Counted from the first letter of the stretch, positions 1 through 9,206 are shown. The stretch is DNA of 64,000 nucleotides from Agrobacterium arsenijevicii (GCA_000949895.1 JWIT01000010.1:124001-188000); one strand, 5' to 3'. A program made the numbers and translations. Notes: generated by a model not told the origin, from the letters alone.

Positions 1-1545
1 TGCCAGACCGCCACCGGCGGCACTTTCCGGCGAGGCGTTGAGGATCGACGGGCTGTCCGCCGTTCCCGATTGCCGGCCGTCGCCGATCGTCGGCAGGCTG
101 GTGATACCCTTTTTCAGGAGCGCATCCGGCGGCTGCATGTTGACGACCTCAGCCGAACCCGGCCAACCGAGTGGTCCCGCTCCGCGAATAACGAGAATGG
201 TGCGTTCGTCGATATCGAGGGAGGGATCGTTGATGCGGGCGTGATAGTCTTCCGACCCATCGAAAACTACGCATTTGCCTTCGAAAATACCCTCGCGGCC
301 CGGCTCGCTCAGATAACGCTGACGGAATTCCGCCGAGATCACGCTCGTCTTCATGATGGCGAAATCGAACAGATTACCCTTTAGGACGAGGAAACCAGCC
401 CGTTCCTTGAGCGGCTTATCGTAAGGCAGGATCACATCGCGGTCGGTCGATTCCCGCCCGTCCAGGTTTTCCGCCACGGTCTTACCGGTCACGGTCGGAC
501 AGCCCCCATTGAGCTTACCGGCCTTCAGAAGCTCCCACATGATAGCGGGCGTGCCGCCGGCGCGGTGGTATTTCTCACCCAGCCATTTGCCGGCGGGCTG
601 GACATTGGCAAGCAGCGGAATGTCATAACCGTGGACCTGCCAGTCCTCTTCACGAAGCTCGACGCCCGCATGTTTCGCCATCGCCGCCAGATGCGGCTGG
701 GCATTGGTGGAGCCGCCAATTGCCGAATTGACGCGGATCGCGTTCAGGAACGCCTCGCGCGTCATGATGTCGGAGGGCTTGATATTCTCGACAACCAGTT
801 CGACGGCGCGGCGGCCGGTGCGATAGGCCATCTGGCCGCGTTCGCGGTAAGCAGCCGGGATTGCGCCGCAGCCCGTCAGCGACATGCCGAGCGCTTCGGC
901 AATGGCATTCATGGTCGAAGCCGTGCCCATGGTGTTGCAGTGACCGACCGAAGGAGCGGATTCGAGCGCCGCCTGCAGAAATTCCTCGCGAGTGATTTCG
1001 CCAGCGCCGTATTTGCGGCGCATGCGCCAGATGACGGTGCCGGAACCGACGAGATCGCCGTCATGATACCCGTCAAGCATCGGCCCGCCGGATAAAACAA
1101 TGGCCGGAATATCGACCGTACTCGCCGCCATCAATGCCGAAGGCGTGGTCTTGTCGCATCCGGTGGTCAAAACGACACCATCGAGCGGATAACCGTAAAG
1201 CACTTCCACGAGGCTGAGATAGGCCAGATTGCGGTCAAGCGCAGCCGTCGGGCGCTTGCAGTTTTCGAACATCGGATGGGTCGGAAACTCGATGGGAATG
1301 CCGCCCGCATCACGGATACCGTCGCGCACCCGCTTGACCAGTTCCACATGAACCCGGTTGCAGGGCGTCAGGTCGCTGCCGCTCTGGGCGATGCCGATGA
1401 CCGGCTTGCCGGAACGCAGCTCTTCCGGCGTGACGCCGTAATTCATGAAGCGCTCCAGATAGAGTGCCGTCATGTCGAGGTGATCAGGATTGTCGAACCA
1501 GTCCTGGGATCGCAGCCGCCGCACGGGTGTCTTCTCGTCGCTCAT
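1..1545 (-). CDS. IlvD/Edd-family aldonate dehydratase, L-arabinonate dehydratase-like (3' end off the window)
   Basis: Reading leftward from ATG at 1545 the frame stays open for 515 codons to the left edge, so the C-terminus is missing; family members are about 580 residues. It begins [16 protein letters not shown] and contains [40 protein letters not shown] and [16 protein letters not shown], the Fe-S and Mg site signatures of the IlvD/Edd dehydratases. As I remember them, the rhizobial L-arabinonate and D-xylonate dehydratases share this N-terminus more closely than true IlvD does. Expected reaction: dehydration of a sugar acid to a 2-keto-3-deoxy acid. It starts 9 bp after the preceding dehydrogenase gene and is probably the last of three co-transcribed genes. 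Exact substrate (arabinonate, xylonate, fuconate) is not decided. Confidence 0.85.
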   Translation of the reverse strand, partial: MSDEKTPVRRLRSQDWFDNPDHLDMTALYLERFMNYGVTPEELRSGKPVIGIAQSGSDLTPCNRVHVELVKRVRDGIRDAGGIPIEFPTHPMFENCKRPTAALDRNLAYLSLVEVLYGYPLDGVVLTTGCDKTTPSALMAASTVDIPAIVLSGGPMLDGYHDGDLVGSGTVIWRMRRKYGAGEITREEFLQAALESAPSVGHCNTMGTASTMNAIAEALGMSLTGCGAIPAAYRERGQMAYRTGRRAVELVVENIKPSDIMTREAFLNAIRVNSAIGGSTNAQPHLAAMAKHAGVELREEDWQVHGYDIPLLANVQPAGKWLGEKYHRAGGTPAIMWELLKAGKLNGGCPTVTGKTVAENLDGRESTDRDVILPYDKPLKERAGFLVLKGNLFDFAIMKTSVISAEFRQRYLSEPGREGIFEGKCVVFDGSEDYHARINDPSLDIDERTILVIRGAGPLGWPGSAEVVNMQPPDALLKKGITSLPTIGDGRQSGTADSPSILNASPESAAGGGLA

Positions 1546-1554
1546 GAGATCGCC

Positions 1555-2457
1555 TCAGCCCTGTTCCCGGTTGTTGAGTTTTTCGAGGTAAAGCAGGATG
1601 CCGCTATGATCGATATCGGCTCCGCCATCGCTGACGAAATCATCGAATTCCCGCGTCACCTGCTGGGTCAACGGCAACGTCAGGGACAAATCCTTCGCCG
1701 TTGCCAGCACGCCATTCAGATCCTTGAGCTGGAACTTGGAGGGACCGCCCGGCACGAAATTGCGCTTCACCATGCGTTCGCCATGCAGTTCCAGAATCCG
1801 GCTTTCGGCAAAACCGCCGCGTATGGCGTTGCGGAACCCTTCGCGGGATGCACCGCCCGCTTCCACCAGCATCATCGCCTCGGCAACCGCGCCGATGGTG
1901 ATGGCGACGATCTGCTGGTTGGCGAGCTTGCAGAGCTGGCCGGCACCCGAGGGACCGACATAGGTAAGCCTGCCCATCGGCGCGAAGACATCCGCAAGAT
2001 CCGAGATCAGCGCCTCGTCCCCACCGGCCATGATCGCGAGCGTACCCGCGGTCGCACCCGGTACGCCGCCGGAGACCGGCGCATCGACATGATGAATACC
2101 GAGCGCCTCAAGCCGGGAGGAATGCTCGCGCGCGATCGGCGGCGCAATCGAGCTGCTGTCGATGACAACAGCACCCTTTTTCAGCGCTTCGGCCACACCC
2201 GCTTCGAACAGCACTTCGCCCACGGCCTTGCCATCGCTCAGCATGGTGATGACGATATCGGCACCCGTGGCGGCTTCGGCCGGAGATGCCGCGAGAACGG
2301 CACCATCGGCAACCAGAGCCTCGGCCTTATCAACGCTGCGGTTCCAGACCGTGACCGAAAAGCCGGCACCCAGAAGACGCCGGGCCATCGGCCCGCCCAT
2401 CAGGCCGGTGCCGATAAAGGCAACCGACCGCTTCTTCTCCTCCCCACTGATACTCAT
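1555..2457 (-). CDS. NAD(P)-dependent beta-hydroxyacid dehydrogenase (GarR/LtnD/HIBADH family)
   Basis: 300 residues. The N-terminal Rossmann motif is GTGLMGGPMARRLLGAG, followed by the HIBADH signature DAPVSGGVPGATAGTLAIMAGG and the catalytic-lysine segment GAGQLCKLANQQIV. This family oxidises or reduces 3-hydroxyacids such as tartronate semialdehyde, 3-hydroxyisobutyrate and L-threonate. Its ATG overlaps the stop of the upstream DenD-like gene by 4 bp, and the dehydratase follows 9 bp later, so it belongs to a sugar-acid operon. That context favours tartronate-semialdehyde reductase or L-threonate dehydrogenase over valine catabolism. Family assignment is secure; substrate is inference. Confidence 0.85.
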   Translation of the reverse strand: MSISGEEKKRSVAFIGTGLMGGPMARRLLGAGFSVTVWNRSVDKAEALVADGAVLAASPAEAATGADIVITMLSDGKAVGEVLFEAGVAEALKKGAVVIDSSSIAPPIAREHSSRLEALGIHHVDAPVSGGVPGATAGTLAIMAGGDEALISDLADVFAPMGRLTYVGPSGAGQLCKLANQQIVAITIGAVAEAMMLVEAGGASREGFRNAIRGGFAESRILELHGERMVKRNFVPGGPSKFQLKDLNGVLATAKDLSLTLPLTQQVTREFDDFVSDGGADIDHSGILLYLEKLNNREQG

Positions 2458-3440
2458 TTCAGTGAACCTCCCAGTTCGTCCTCGATATGAACCTGAATGA
2501 TCTCTTCGAAGGAGCTTTCAGCGGTAAAGCCCAACTCGCGGGCGCGTTTTGCTTCAAAACCGGGCGCCCAGCCTTCACACATGCGCATGATCATCTCATT
2601 GGGCTCGCGGCGGATGAGACCAACAGCCTTTTCGCCCGCGACCTTGCGCAACGCTTCGATCTGTTCGCCAACGGTGGCGCTGAGGCCGGGCATTGACAGG
2701 TTGCGACGCGGACCGACCTTTTCCACATCGATCGTAGCACCGTGGAGAAGGAAACCGACAGCGGAACGCGGCGAAGCGTGCCAGTGGCGAATGCTTTCCG
2801 GCACCGGCAGAACCGCTTCCTGGCCAACCAGCGGCTCGCGCAGGATATTGGAGAAGAAGCCGGAGGCGGCCGCATTTGGCTTGCCGGGGCGAATGCAGAT
2901 GGTCGGCAGGCGAATGCCGATACCGTCGAAGAAACCGCGACGGCTATAGTCAGAAAGCAGCAGCTCGCAGATCGCCTTCTGCGTGCCGTAGCTGGTCAGC
3001 GGCGTGGAGTGGAAGTCATCCGGGATCGGATAGGGAAGCGGTGCACCGAACACGGCGATCGAAGAGGTGAAGACCACACGCGGCTTGTAGCCATCCTTGC
3101 CGTTGGCGATGCGGATAGCGTCGAAGAGATAACGCGTTCCATCGAGATTGATGCGGTAGCCCTTGTCGAAATCGAGTTCGGCTTCGCCGGACACGATGGC
3201 AGCGAGATGAAAGATGACATCGGGGCGGGCTTCAACCAGCTTTTCGGCCTCGCCCGGCGCGGACAGATCGGCTGCGCGCGCATCAACCGCACCGGAGAAG
3301 CCGGCGGGCGCTTCAGGCTGAAACACGTCGATAAGCGTGAACCTGTCGATCGGCTTGCCGCCAAGCGATCCGTCCTTGACGAGACGCTGCGTCAGCTTGC
3401 GGCCAACCATACCTGCGGCGCCGATGATTGCGATATGCAT
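2454..3440 (-). CDS. denD: NAD-dependent SDR/epimerase-family dehydrogenase, D-erythronate dehydrogenase-like
   Basis: 328 residues, extended short-chain dehydrogenase. The NAD-binding segment near residue 5 is IIGAAGMVGRKL, with DVIFHLAAIVSGEAE after it and an active-site YGTQKAICE (Tyr-x3-Lys) near residue 150. The IVSGEAELDFDKGY region resembles DenD proteins, which oxidise D-erythronate to the 2-keto acid. It is first in a leftward operon with a HIBADH-type dehydrogenase (4-bp overlap) and an aldonate dehydratase, and is divergent from an FAD-linked dehydrogenase. No DUF1537 kinase or class II aldolase of the classic erythronate route lies in the window, so the enzyme may act on another sugar acid here. 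Confidence 0.7.
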   Translation of the reverse strand: MHIAIIGAAGMVGRKLTQRLVKDGSLGGKPIDRFTLIDVFQPEAPAGFSGAVDARAADLSAPGEAEKLVEARPDVIFHLAAIVSGEAELDFDKGYRINLDGTRYLFDAIRIANGKDGYKPRVVFTSSIAVFGAPLPYPIPDDFHSTPLTSYGTQKAICELLLSDYSRRGFFDGIGIRLPTICIRPGKPNAAASGFFSNILREPLVGQEAVLPVPESIRHWHASPRSAVGFLLHGATIDVEKVGPRRNLSMPGLSATVGEQIEALRKVAGEKAVGLIRREPNEMIMRMCEGWAPGFEAKRARELGFTAESSFEEIIQVHIEDELGGSLK

Positions 3441-3494
3441 GTCTTCCTCCTCTTTGGCCCGGTCATTCTCCCGAGACCGAAAAAAATCATCGGC

Positions 3495-3533
3495 TTATCG
3501 ACCGATAAATTAGCTTGTAAGGTTGTCTGATAA
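3495..3533. promoter_or_regulatory. Candidate GntR/FCD operators in a divergent promoter region
   Basis: Two symmetrical elements lie between the divergent denD-like and FAD-dehydrogenase genes. Bases 3495-3508 read TTATCGACCGATAA, a perfect 6-2-6 inverted repeat. Bases 3523-3533 read TTGTCTGATAA inside AGGTTGTCTGATAACCT (5-bp arms AGGTT/AACCT). The second resembles TTGTCAGACAT at 6051, upstream of the FAH-family gene of the same locus. Spacing and palindromy suit FadR-type FCD regulators, one of which is encoded at 5203-5919. Binding is inferred, not shown. Confidence 0.4.
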
Positions 3534-3639
3534 CCTTATATGGTCTGATTGAAAATAGTATTTTTTCACAAACCGGCAAAAGCAAGGGCGAAAGACCTTT
3601 GCCCGGATATTTTAGGGCGGATTGGACGGAGAGGGTGGA

Positions 3640-5085
3640 ATGACGATCGTGAGCGAACACGATATCGAGGAATTGCGGTTCTCGCTGAGAAACAGGCTGG
3701 GCGAGGCTTTGCTGCTGACATCGCAGGAAGACATGCTGCGCTATTGCCGCGACTGGCACGGCGACGTCACCAGCTCGGCTGTGGCCGTGATCCGCCCTCG
3801 ATCGACCAAGGAAGTCTCCGACACCGTTCGCGTCTGCGCCGAACTCGGTCTCTCCATCATTCCCCAGGGCGGCAACACCGGACTGGTGCTCGGCGGCATT
3901 CCCGATGCCCCCAAACGTCAGGTCGTCGTCAGCCTCGAACGCATGAACGCCATCCGCACCATAGACAGCGACGATTTTTCGGCTGTCGTCGAAGCGGGCT
4001 GCATTCTGTCGGAATTCAAGGATGCGGTTCAGGACAAGGGAATGTTCTTCCCGCTGTCGCTTGGCGCGCAGGGCAGCTGCCGCATCGGCGGCAATGTCTC
4101 CACCAATGCCGGCGGCATCAACGTTCTGCGTTACGGCATGACCCGCGAGCTGGTGCTGGGTCTCGAGGTGGTATTGCCTGACGGCACCATCTGGAATGGC
4201 CTGTCGACGCTGCGCAAGGACAATCGCGGCATCGATCTGAAGCAACTGTTCATCGGCGCGGAAGGAACGCTCGGCATCATCACCGCCGTGTCCGTCAAGC
4301 TTTACCCCAATCCCGAACATGTCGAGACGGCGCTGCTCGGCCTTAATTCGCTTGACGATGCCATCAAGCTTTACCGTCGCGCCCGCCGCGAATGCTGCGA
4401 CCTGATGTCCGCCTTCGAATTCATGCCGCCGGTTGCCTTCACACTGGCAATCGAAGCCATACCCGATCTCAAGATGCCGATCGCCGGCGATTATCCAGCC
4501 TATGTGCTGATGGAAATTTCCGGTTCCGGATTGGTGGATACCGCCGACCTGATGGGGCGGTTCCTTGAGGGTGTCATGGAAGACGGTCTGGTGCTGGACG
4601 GCGTCATCGCCTCCTCGCGGGCACAGGCGCAATCGCTGTGGCTCTTCCGCGAGGGCATGAACGAAGGTCAGGCGCTGCGCGGTTCCCATATGCGCACCGA
4701 TATTTCGGTGCCGCTGTCGAAACTTGCGGCCTTCGTGGCCGAAGCGGAGGCCGAACTGGCGAAAAAGCTGCCGGAGTGCCTTGCGGTTTCCTATGGCCAT
4801 GTCGGAGACGGTAACGTCCATCTCAACGTCCTGCCGCCGAACGGCGCGACGCCGCAAGAGCGCGAGGCGTTCATCTACAAGTCCAAAACGCTCGTCAACG
4901 ACGTGCTCGACCGTTACGTCGGCAGCATCAGCGCCGAGCACGGCATCGGCCGCCTGAAACGCTCCGATTTCGAAAGCCGGCTATCTGACGTACAGCGCCG
5001 GATGATCACGGGATTGAAAAACGCCTTCGACCCCGATTTGCGAATGAATCCTGGTTGCCAGATAACCCTGCAACCGGATAGCTAA
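3640..5085 (+). CDS. FAD-linked 2-hydroxyacid dehydrogenase (GlcD/D-2-hydroxyglutarate dehydrogenase family)
   Basis: 481 residues from ATG 3640, which sits just after a GGAGAGGG ribosome-binding site; a TTG at 3622 is less likely. The PCMH-type FAD domain shows IIPQGGNTGLVLGG and GGNVSTNAGGINVLRYG, with GAEGTLGIITAV at its end. The C-terminal substrate domain has GHVGDGNVHLNV and the final SAEHGIGRLK. These are hallmarks of the family of glycolate oxidase GlcD, D-lactate dehydrogenase and D-2-hydroxyglutarate dehydrogenase; electrons probably pass to a flavoprotein or quinone. No GlcE/GlcF partners are nearby, which favours a single-subunit enzyme. In this locus it may oxidise a two- to five-carbon 2-hydroxyacid made by the pathway, for example glycolate or a sugar acid. 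Confidence 0.85.
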   Translation: MTIVSEHDIEELRFSLRNRLGEALLLTSQEDMLRYCRDWHGDVTSSAVAVIRPRSTKEVSDTVRVCAELGLSIIPQGGNTGLVLGGIPDAPKRQVVVSLERMNAIRTIDSDDFSAVVEAGCILSEFKDAVQDKGMFFPLSLGAQGSCRIGGNVSTNAGGINVLRYGMTRELVLGLEVVLPDGTIWNGLSTLRKDNRGIDLKQLFIGAEGTLGIITAVSVKLYPNPEHVETALLGLNSLDDAIKLYRRARRECCDLMSAFEFMPPVAFTLAIEAIPDLKMPIAGDYPAYVLMEISGSGLVDTADLMGRFLEGVMEDGLVLDGVIASSRAQAQSLWLFREGMNEGQALRGSHMRTDISVPLSKLAAFVAEAEAELAKKLPECLAVSYGHVGDGNVHLNVLPPNGATPQEREAFIYKSKTLVNDVLDRYVGSISAEHGIGRLKRSDFESRLSDVQRRMITGLKNAFDPDLRMNPGCQITLQPDS

Positions 5086-5096
5086 TCGAGAAATAA

Positions 5097-5123
5097 CAGA
5101 GGTGGCCGAACGTGCCGCCTCTG
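5097..5123. terminator. Hairpin after the FAD-dehydrogenase gene
   Basis: CAGAGGTGGC and GCCGCCTCTG form a 10-bp stem (one G-T pair) with a 7-base loop, 12 bp after the stop codon at 5085. There is no T-tract downstream, so it may be a weak terminator or mRNA-end stabiliser. Confidence 0.4.
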
Positions 5124-5202
5124 AAAAACCCGCTGACGGCGAAGGAGGAAGTCGCCTGCCGCGGGAAAACAGACCAATCGTTTCTGTGGAACGGGAGCAA
5201 TC

Positions 5203-5919
5203 ATGACGCTGGAGTTCAATCAGATACATCGCAACGATCATCTGCCCGGCCGTATCGCCGCAGAGATCGCCCGCGAGATCAATGATTCGAAACTCGGGCC
5301 GGGCGACAGGCTGCCGACGGAACATGTTCTGGCAAAAACATTCGGCGTCAGCCGCTCGGTCATTCGCGAGGCCATCGCACAATTGCGCAACGAGGGTTTT
5401 GTTGAAACGCGCCAAGGCGTGGGCGCATTCGTCACCGATCCCCGGCAGCGACTGTCCATTCGCATCGAGCGGTCCCGCCTGAACGATCCGGAAAACTTCC
5501 GCGATCTCTTCCAGCTTCGCATGCCGATGGAAATCGAGGCGGCGGGTCTCGCAGCACTCCACCGCAACCCGCAGCAACTGGCGCGTCTGGCGGCCGCACT
5601 GGAAAAGATGCGGACGACCGACGACTGGTCGACGGAAGGCGTTGCAGCCGATCTCGACTTTCACCGCATTCTGGCGGAAGCGACGCAGAACGAATATTTC
5701 CTGATGTTCCTTGGCTTCATCGCGGAACGCATCAGCTCCGCCATCAACATCGCCTTCTCCCGCGCTGTTTTCGGGGAGATCCTCGAGGTGACGATCGCCG
5801 AACATGTGGCGATCTACGAAGCCGTCGAGAAAGCCGATGCGACGGCGGCCAAGGACGCCATGCGCAAGCATCTGCTCGGCGCCGCAAGCCGGGTCAATCT
5901 CGAACTGGATATCTTCTGA
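5203..5919 (+). CDS. FadR/GntR-family transcriptional regulator with FCD domain
   Basis: 238 residues. The N-terminal winged helix (about residues 10-75) carries KLGPGDRLPTEHVLAKTFGVSRSVIREAIAQL, the GntR signature, then GVGAFVTDP. The C-terminal part (about 95-230) is an all-helical FCD ligand domain with DLDFHRILAEATQN and a late HV...MRKHL segment that supply metal and effector-binding residues. ATG 5203 follows a GGGAGC site. It lies between the FAD dehydrogenase and the FAH-family enzyme of the sugar-acid locus, so it is the likely local repressor, released by a pathway acid. Candidate operators are at 3495-3533 and 6051-6069. Confidence 0.9.
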   Translation: MTLEFNQIHRNDHLPGRIAAEIAREINDSKLGPGDRLPTEHVLAKTFGVSRSVIREAIAQLRNEGFVETRQGVGAFVTDPRQRLSIRIERSRLNDPENFRDLFQLRMPMEIEAAGLAALHRNPQQLARLAAALEKMRTTDDWSTEGVAADLDFHRILAEATQNEYFLMFLGFIAERISSAINIAFSRAVFGEILEVTIAEHVAIYEAVEKADATAAKDAMRKHLLGAASRVNLELDIF

Positions 5920-5938
5920 ACGGTAAACAGAGGTACGA

Positions 5939-5967
5939 GCATGAAAGCTATAAGACAGCTTTCATGC
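5939..5967. terminator. Perfect 11-bp hairpin after the regulator gene
   Basis: GCATGAAAGCT and AGCTTTCATGC are perfect complements separated by 7 bases, starting 20 bp after the regulator stop. No T-run follows. It could be an mRNA end signal or a protein-binding palindrome. Confidence 0.45.
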
Positions 5968-6050
5968 GATCCAGAGGCGAAAGACGATAATTTTGTCCGC
6001 GAGGCCGCTAGACTCGTCGCAAAAGTCATACTAAGAAGAATAAGATTAGG

Positions 6051-6069
6051 TTGTCAGACATCCAGACAA
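6051..6069. promoter_or_regulatory. Candidate FCD-regulator operator upstream of the FAH-family gene
   Basis: The sequence TTGTCAGACATCCAGACAA contains TTGTC and GACAA as inverted half-sites. Its first 11 bases match TTGTCTGATAA at 3523 in 8 of 11 positions. It lies 48-66 bp upstream of the FAH-family start at 6117, a position suited to repression. Inference only. Confidence 0.35.
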
Positions 6070-6116
6070 TATGACCGCAGGAGGCGGCTGTCGGAGGGCT
6101 GAAGGGGAGGATATAC

Positions 6117-7277
6117 ATGACCGGTTCGAGGTCCATCGACGCTACCGCTATTTTGCCTGAAGATTTTGAAAGCGCGCTGCTCGTCGGTCGCGTCTGGTCG
6201 AAAAGCGAAGGCGGCCCCTGCCCCGTGCTGCTCAAAGGCGGCGTGCTTTACGACCTCACCTCTCTTTCGCCCACCATGTCCGAACTTCTGGAAAAGACGG
6301 ATCTGGTTGAGCGTCTTGTCGACACCGGCACATTCGTGGCGCTCGGCACGCTTGAGGCCTTTCTGGATGGCTCCGCCGGCGAGCTTCTTGCCCCCAACGA
6401 CATTCAGGCAGTCAAGGCAGCAGGCGTCACCTTCGCCGACAGCATGCTGGAACGCGTGATCGAAGAGCAGGCCAAGGGCGATCCGCTGCGCGCGCAGGAA
6501 ATCCGCGGACGACTGGCGCCCGTTCTCGGCGACAATCTCAAGGGACTTGAGGCCGGCTCCGAAAAAGCGGCCGAAGTGAAGAAACTGCTCCAGGAAATGG
6601 GCCTCTGGTCGCAATATCTGGAAGTGGGTATCGGCCCGGATGCGGAAATATTCTCCAAGGCGCAGGCCATGGCCTCCGTTGGTTGCGGCGCGCTGATCGG
6701 CGTTCACCCGAAATCGCAATGGAACAACCCGGAGCCGGAAGTGGTGCTCGCCATCGCCTCCGACGGCCGCATCGTCGGCGCGACGCTCGGAAACGACGTC
6801 AACCTGCGTGATTTCGAAGGCCGCTCCGCCTTGCTTCTCAGCAAGGCGAAAGACAACAACGCATCCTGCGCGATCGGTCCTTTCATCCGCCTGTTTGACG
6901 GAAGCTTCACCATCGAAGACGTGAAAAAGGCGCAGATATCGCTTCTGGTCGAGGGTGATGACGGCTTCACCATGACGGGGGCGAGCGCGATGCAGGCGAT
7001 CAGCCGCACGCCGGAAAACCTCGCCTCCCAGCTCTTGAACCGCAACCATCAATATCCTGACGGCGCCGTCTTTTTCCTTGGCACGATGTTCGCGCCGGTA
7101 AAGGACCGCCACGGCCCAGGCCTCGGTTTCACCCACTCCAAGGGCGACCGTGTCGAAATCTCCACGGCCAAGCTCGGCAAGCTGATCAACTGGGTCACGA
7201 CGACAGACGAATGCCCGGAATGGACATTCGGCACCGCGGCCCTGATGCGCAACCTGGCGAAACGCGGGCTGCTCTAA
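6117..7277 (+). CDS. Fumarylacetoacetate hydrolase-family enzyme, probable 2-keto-3-deoxy-sugar-acid dehydratase or diketo-acid hydrolase
   Basis: 386 residues, longer than the 220-280 of simple FAH enzymes and close to the 380-400 residue XylX-type 2-keto-3-deoxy-pentonate dehydratases. The C-terminal FAH core shows EVGIGPDAEIFSKAQAM, NNPEPEVVLAIASDGRIVGATLGNDVNLRDFEGRS in outline, including the metal-binding Glu-x-Glu and Asp residues. ATG 6117 follows GGGGAGGATATAC. It is followed after 116 bp by TRAP transporter genes. With the aldonate dehydratase at 1-1545 this gives the two core steps of a Weimberg-type route; hydrolysis of a 2,4-diketo acid to pyruvate plus glycolate or lactate is the alternative. 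Confidence 0.75.
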   Translation: MTGSRSIDATAILPEDFESALLVGRVWSKSEGGPCPVLLKGGVLYDLTSLSPTMSELLEKTDLVERLVDTGTFVALGTLEAFLDGSAGELLAPNDIQAVKAAGVTFADSMLERVIEEQAKGDPLRAQEIRGRLAPVLGDNLKGLEAGSEKAAEVKKLLQEMGLWSQYLEVGIGPDAEIFSKAQAMASVGCGALIGVHPKSQWNNPEPEVVLAIASDGRIVGATLGNDVNLRDFEGRSALLLSKAKDNNASCAIGPFIRLFDGSFTIEDVKKAQISLLVEGDDGFTMTGASAMQAISRTPENLASQLLNRNHQYPDGAVFFLGTMFAPVKDRHGPGLGFTHSKGDRVEISTAKLGKLINWVTTTDECPEWTFGTAALMRNLAKRGLL

Positions 7278-7284
7278 GCAATCC

Positions 7285-7309
7285 GGCAAAACTGCATCGC
7301 GGTTTTGCC
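7285..7309. other. Intercistronic hairpin between FAH-family and TRAP genes
   Basis: GGCAAAACTGC and GCGGTTTTGCC pair over 11 bp with one G-T pair and a 3-base loop, 8 bp after the stop at 7277. No T-run follows, so it may modulate relative expression of the enzyme and transporter genes instead of ending transcription. Confidence 0.4.
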
Positions 7310-7393
7310 TCCGGCATTGCGAAAACCAATAGGTGAAGCATTGACGGCGATCCCTCGCCGAAATTGCTTCAGATATTCCTTCGGGAGGGGAAA

Positions 7394-7924
7394 ATGCAAA
7401 AGACCATCAATCTCTTTTACCGGATTCTCGAAGTCATTCTCGTCCTGCTGCTCGCCGGCATGTCGATCATGGTCTTTGTCAACGTCGTCATGCGTTACAC
7501 GATGAATTCCGGCATCAACATCTCGGAAGAACTGTCGCGATACTTCTTCGTATGGCTGACCTTCATCGGCGCCGTGCTGACCTTCCGTGAAAACAGCCAC
7601 ATGGGCATCGAAACTCTGGTGATGTTCCTGTCGCGCCGCGCCCGCGTCGTCTGCATGATCGCGTCGAACATCATTATTCTGGCCTGTTCCGCCATCTTCT
7701 TCTGGGGAACGTGGAAGCAGTCCGGCATCAATGCCAGCATGCATGCTCCCGTCACCAAGCTGTCGATGATCTGGGTCTATGGCATCGGCATGTTTACCGG
7801 TGGCCTGATGTTCATCATCGCGCTGGAACGCCTGTACCGTTATTTGACGGGCCGCGTGACAGAGGACGAAATCGCCCAGTTCGCGGGCGAGAACCTGACG
7901 ATCGAACAGCTTTCGGAGCGCTGA
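7394..7924 (+). CDS. TRAP transporter small permease subunit (DctQ family)
   Basis: 176 residues from ATG 7394, preceded by the strong site GGGAGGGG. There are four hydrophobic segments, roughly at residues 10-32, 48-66, 85-107 and 128-150. The segment NSGINISEELSRYFFVWLTFIGAV is the typical DctQ signature around the second helix. DctQ pairs with the DctM subunit encoded 4 bp downstream in a sodium-driven importer that takes ligand from the periplasmic DctP protein. Context says the cargo is a sugar acid used by the enzymes upstream. Confidence 0.9.
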   Translation: MQKTINLFYRILEVILVLLLAGMSIMVFVNVVMRYTMNSGINISEELSRYFFVWLTFIGAVLTFRENSHMGIETLVMFLSRRARVVCMIASNIIILACSAIFFWGTWKQSGINASMHAPVTKLSMIWVYGIGMFTGGLMFIIALERLYRYLTGRVTEDEIAQFAGENLTIEQLSER

Positions 7925-7928
7925 TACT

Positions 7929-9206
7929 ATGACACTTCTCGTTTTTGTCGGCTCTCTTCTGGGAGCCATGGCGATTGGCGTTCCCGTCGCTTTCTCGCTG
8001 ATGTTCTGTGGCGTCGTGCTCATGTGGTACATGGACATGTTCAACACCCAGATCATCGCCCAGAATATGATTTCGGGTGCGGACACCTTCACGCTGCTCG
8101 CCATCCCTTTCTTCATTCTGGCTGGTGAGTTGATGAATTCCGGCGGTCTTTCCCGCCGCATCATCGACTTTGCAATCGCGCTCGTCGGCCATATCAGGGG
8201 CGGTCTCGGCATCGTGGCAATCGTCGCGGCCATCATCATGGCCAGCATCTCCGGTTCGGCCGCAGCCGATACCGCAGCCCTTGCCGCAATCCTCATCCCG
8301 ATGATGGCGAAGGCCGGTTATAATATTCCGCGTTCCGGCGGCCTTATCGCCGCAGGCGGCATCATCGCCCCGGTCATTCCGCCGTCCATGGCCTTCATCG
8401 TCTTCGGTGTCGCTGCCAACGTCTCGATCACACAGCTGTTCCTTGCGGGTATCGTTCCCGGCATTCTGATGGGCATTTCGCTGATCATTGCCTGGCTGAT
8501 CGTGGTCCGAAAGGACAACGTCCAGCCGCTGCCAAGAACCAGTGCCAAGGAACGTCTGGTTGTCACCGCTCGCGCGGGCTGGGCGCTCGGCATGCCGGTC
8601 ATCATTCTCGGCGGCATCAAGGCGGGCATCATGACGCCGACGGAAGCTGCCGTCGTCGCGGCCGCTTACGCGCTCTTCGTCGGCATGGTGATCTATCGCG
8701 AACTGAAGCCGGCGGATCTGTTCCACGTTCTTCTGCGCGCCGCCAAAAGCACCTCCATCATCATGTTCCTCGTCTGCGCCGCGCTCGTTTCCGCCTGGCT
8801 CATCACGGCTGCGAACATTCCGAACGAAATCGCAGGCTATATCGAACCGCTGATCGATCGCCCGATGCTTCTGATGGTCGTCATCATGGTGCTGGTCTTC
8901 GTTGTCGGAACCGCGCTCGACCTGACGCCGACCATTCTGATCCTGACGCCTGTTCTGATGCCCATCATCAAGCAGGCGGGCATCGACCCGGTCTATTTCG
9001 GCGTTCTCTTCATCGTCAACAACGCCATCGGCCTGATTACCCCTCCGGTAGGCGTCGTGCTGAACGTCGTCAGCGGCGTCGGGCGCATCCCGCTCGGCAA
9101 GGTCACGATCGGTGTCTGGCCGTTCCTCGTCGCCGAAACCATCGTTCTGGCGCTGCTCGTGATTTTCCCGGAAATCGTCATGGTTCCGTTGCAGTACCTT
9201 CGTTAA
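7929..9206 (+). CDS. TRAP transporter large permease subunit (DctM family)
   Basis: 425 residues, hydrophobic throughout with about 12 transmembrane or re-entrant segments. DctM signatures include AIPFFILAGELMNSGGLSRRI, ASISGSAAADTAALAAILIP and IIAPVIPPSMAFIVFG near the first half, and a repeat with LITPPVGVVLNVVSGV near the end. It starts 4 bp after dctQ and precedes dctP by 38 bp. It forms the sodium-coupled membrane channel of the importer. Full normal length. Confidence 0.93.
   Translation: MTLLVFVGSLLGAMAIGVPVAFSLMFCGVVLMWYMDMFNTQIIAQNMISGADTFTLLAIPFFILAGELMNSGGLSRRIIDFAIALVGHIRGGLGIVAIVAAIIMASISGSAAADTAALAAILIPMMAKAGYNIPRSGGLIAAGGIIAPVIPPSMAFIVFGVAANVSITQLFLAGIVPGILMGISLIIAWLIVVRKDNVQPLPRTSAKERLVVTARAGWALGMPVIILGGIKAGIMTPTEAAVVAAAYALFVGMVIYRELKPADLFHVLLRAAKSTSIIMFLVCAALVSAWLITAANIPNEIAGYIEPLIDRPMLLMVVIMVLVFVVGTALDLTPTILILTPVLMPIIKQAGIDPVYFGVLFIVNNAIGLITPPVGVVLNVVSGVGRIPLGKVTIGVWPFLVAETIVLALLVIFPEIVMVPLQYLR

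Noticed and set aside
1..1545. ilvD of branched-chain amino-acid synthesis
   Set aside because: Same superfamily, but the N-terminus and the sugar-acid neighbours fit the aldonate dehydratase branch better.
3487..4941. 484-codon open frame opposite the FAD-linked dehydrogenase
   Set aside because: Fully covered by a gene with intact FAD-family motifs on the other strand.
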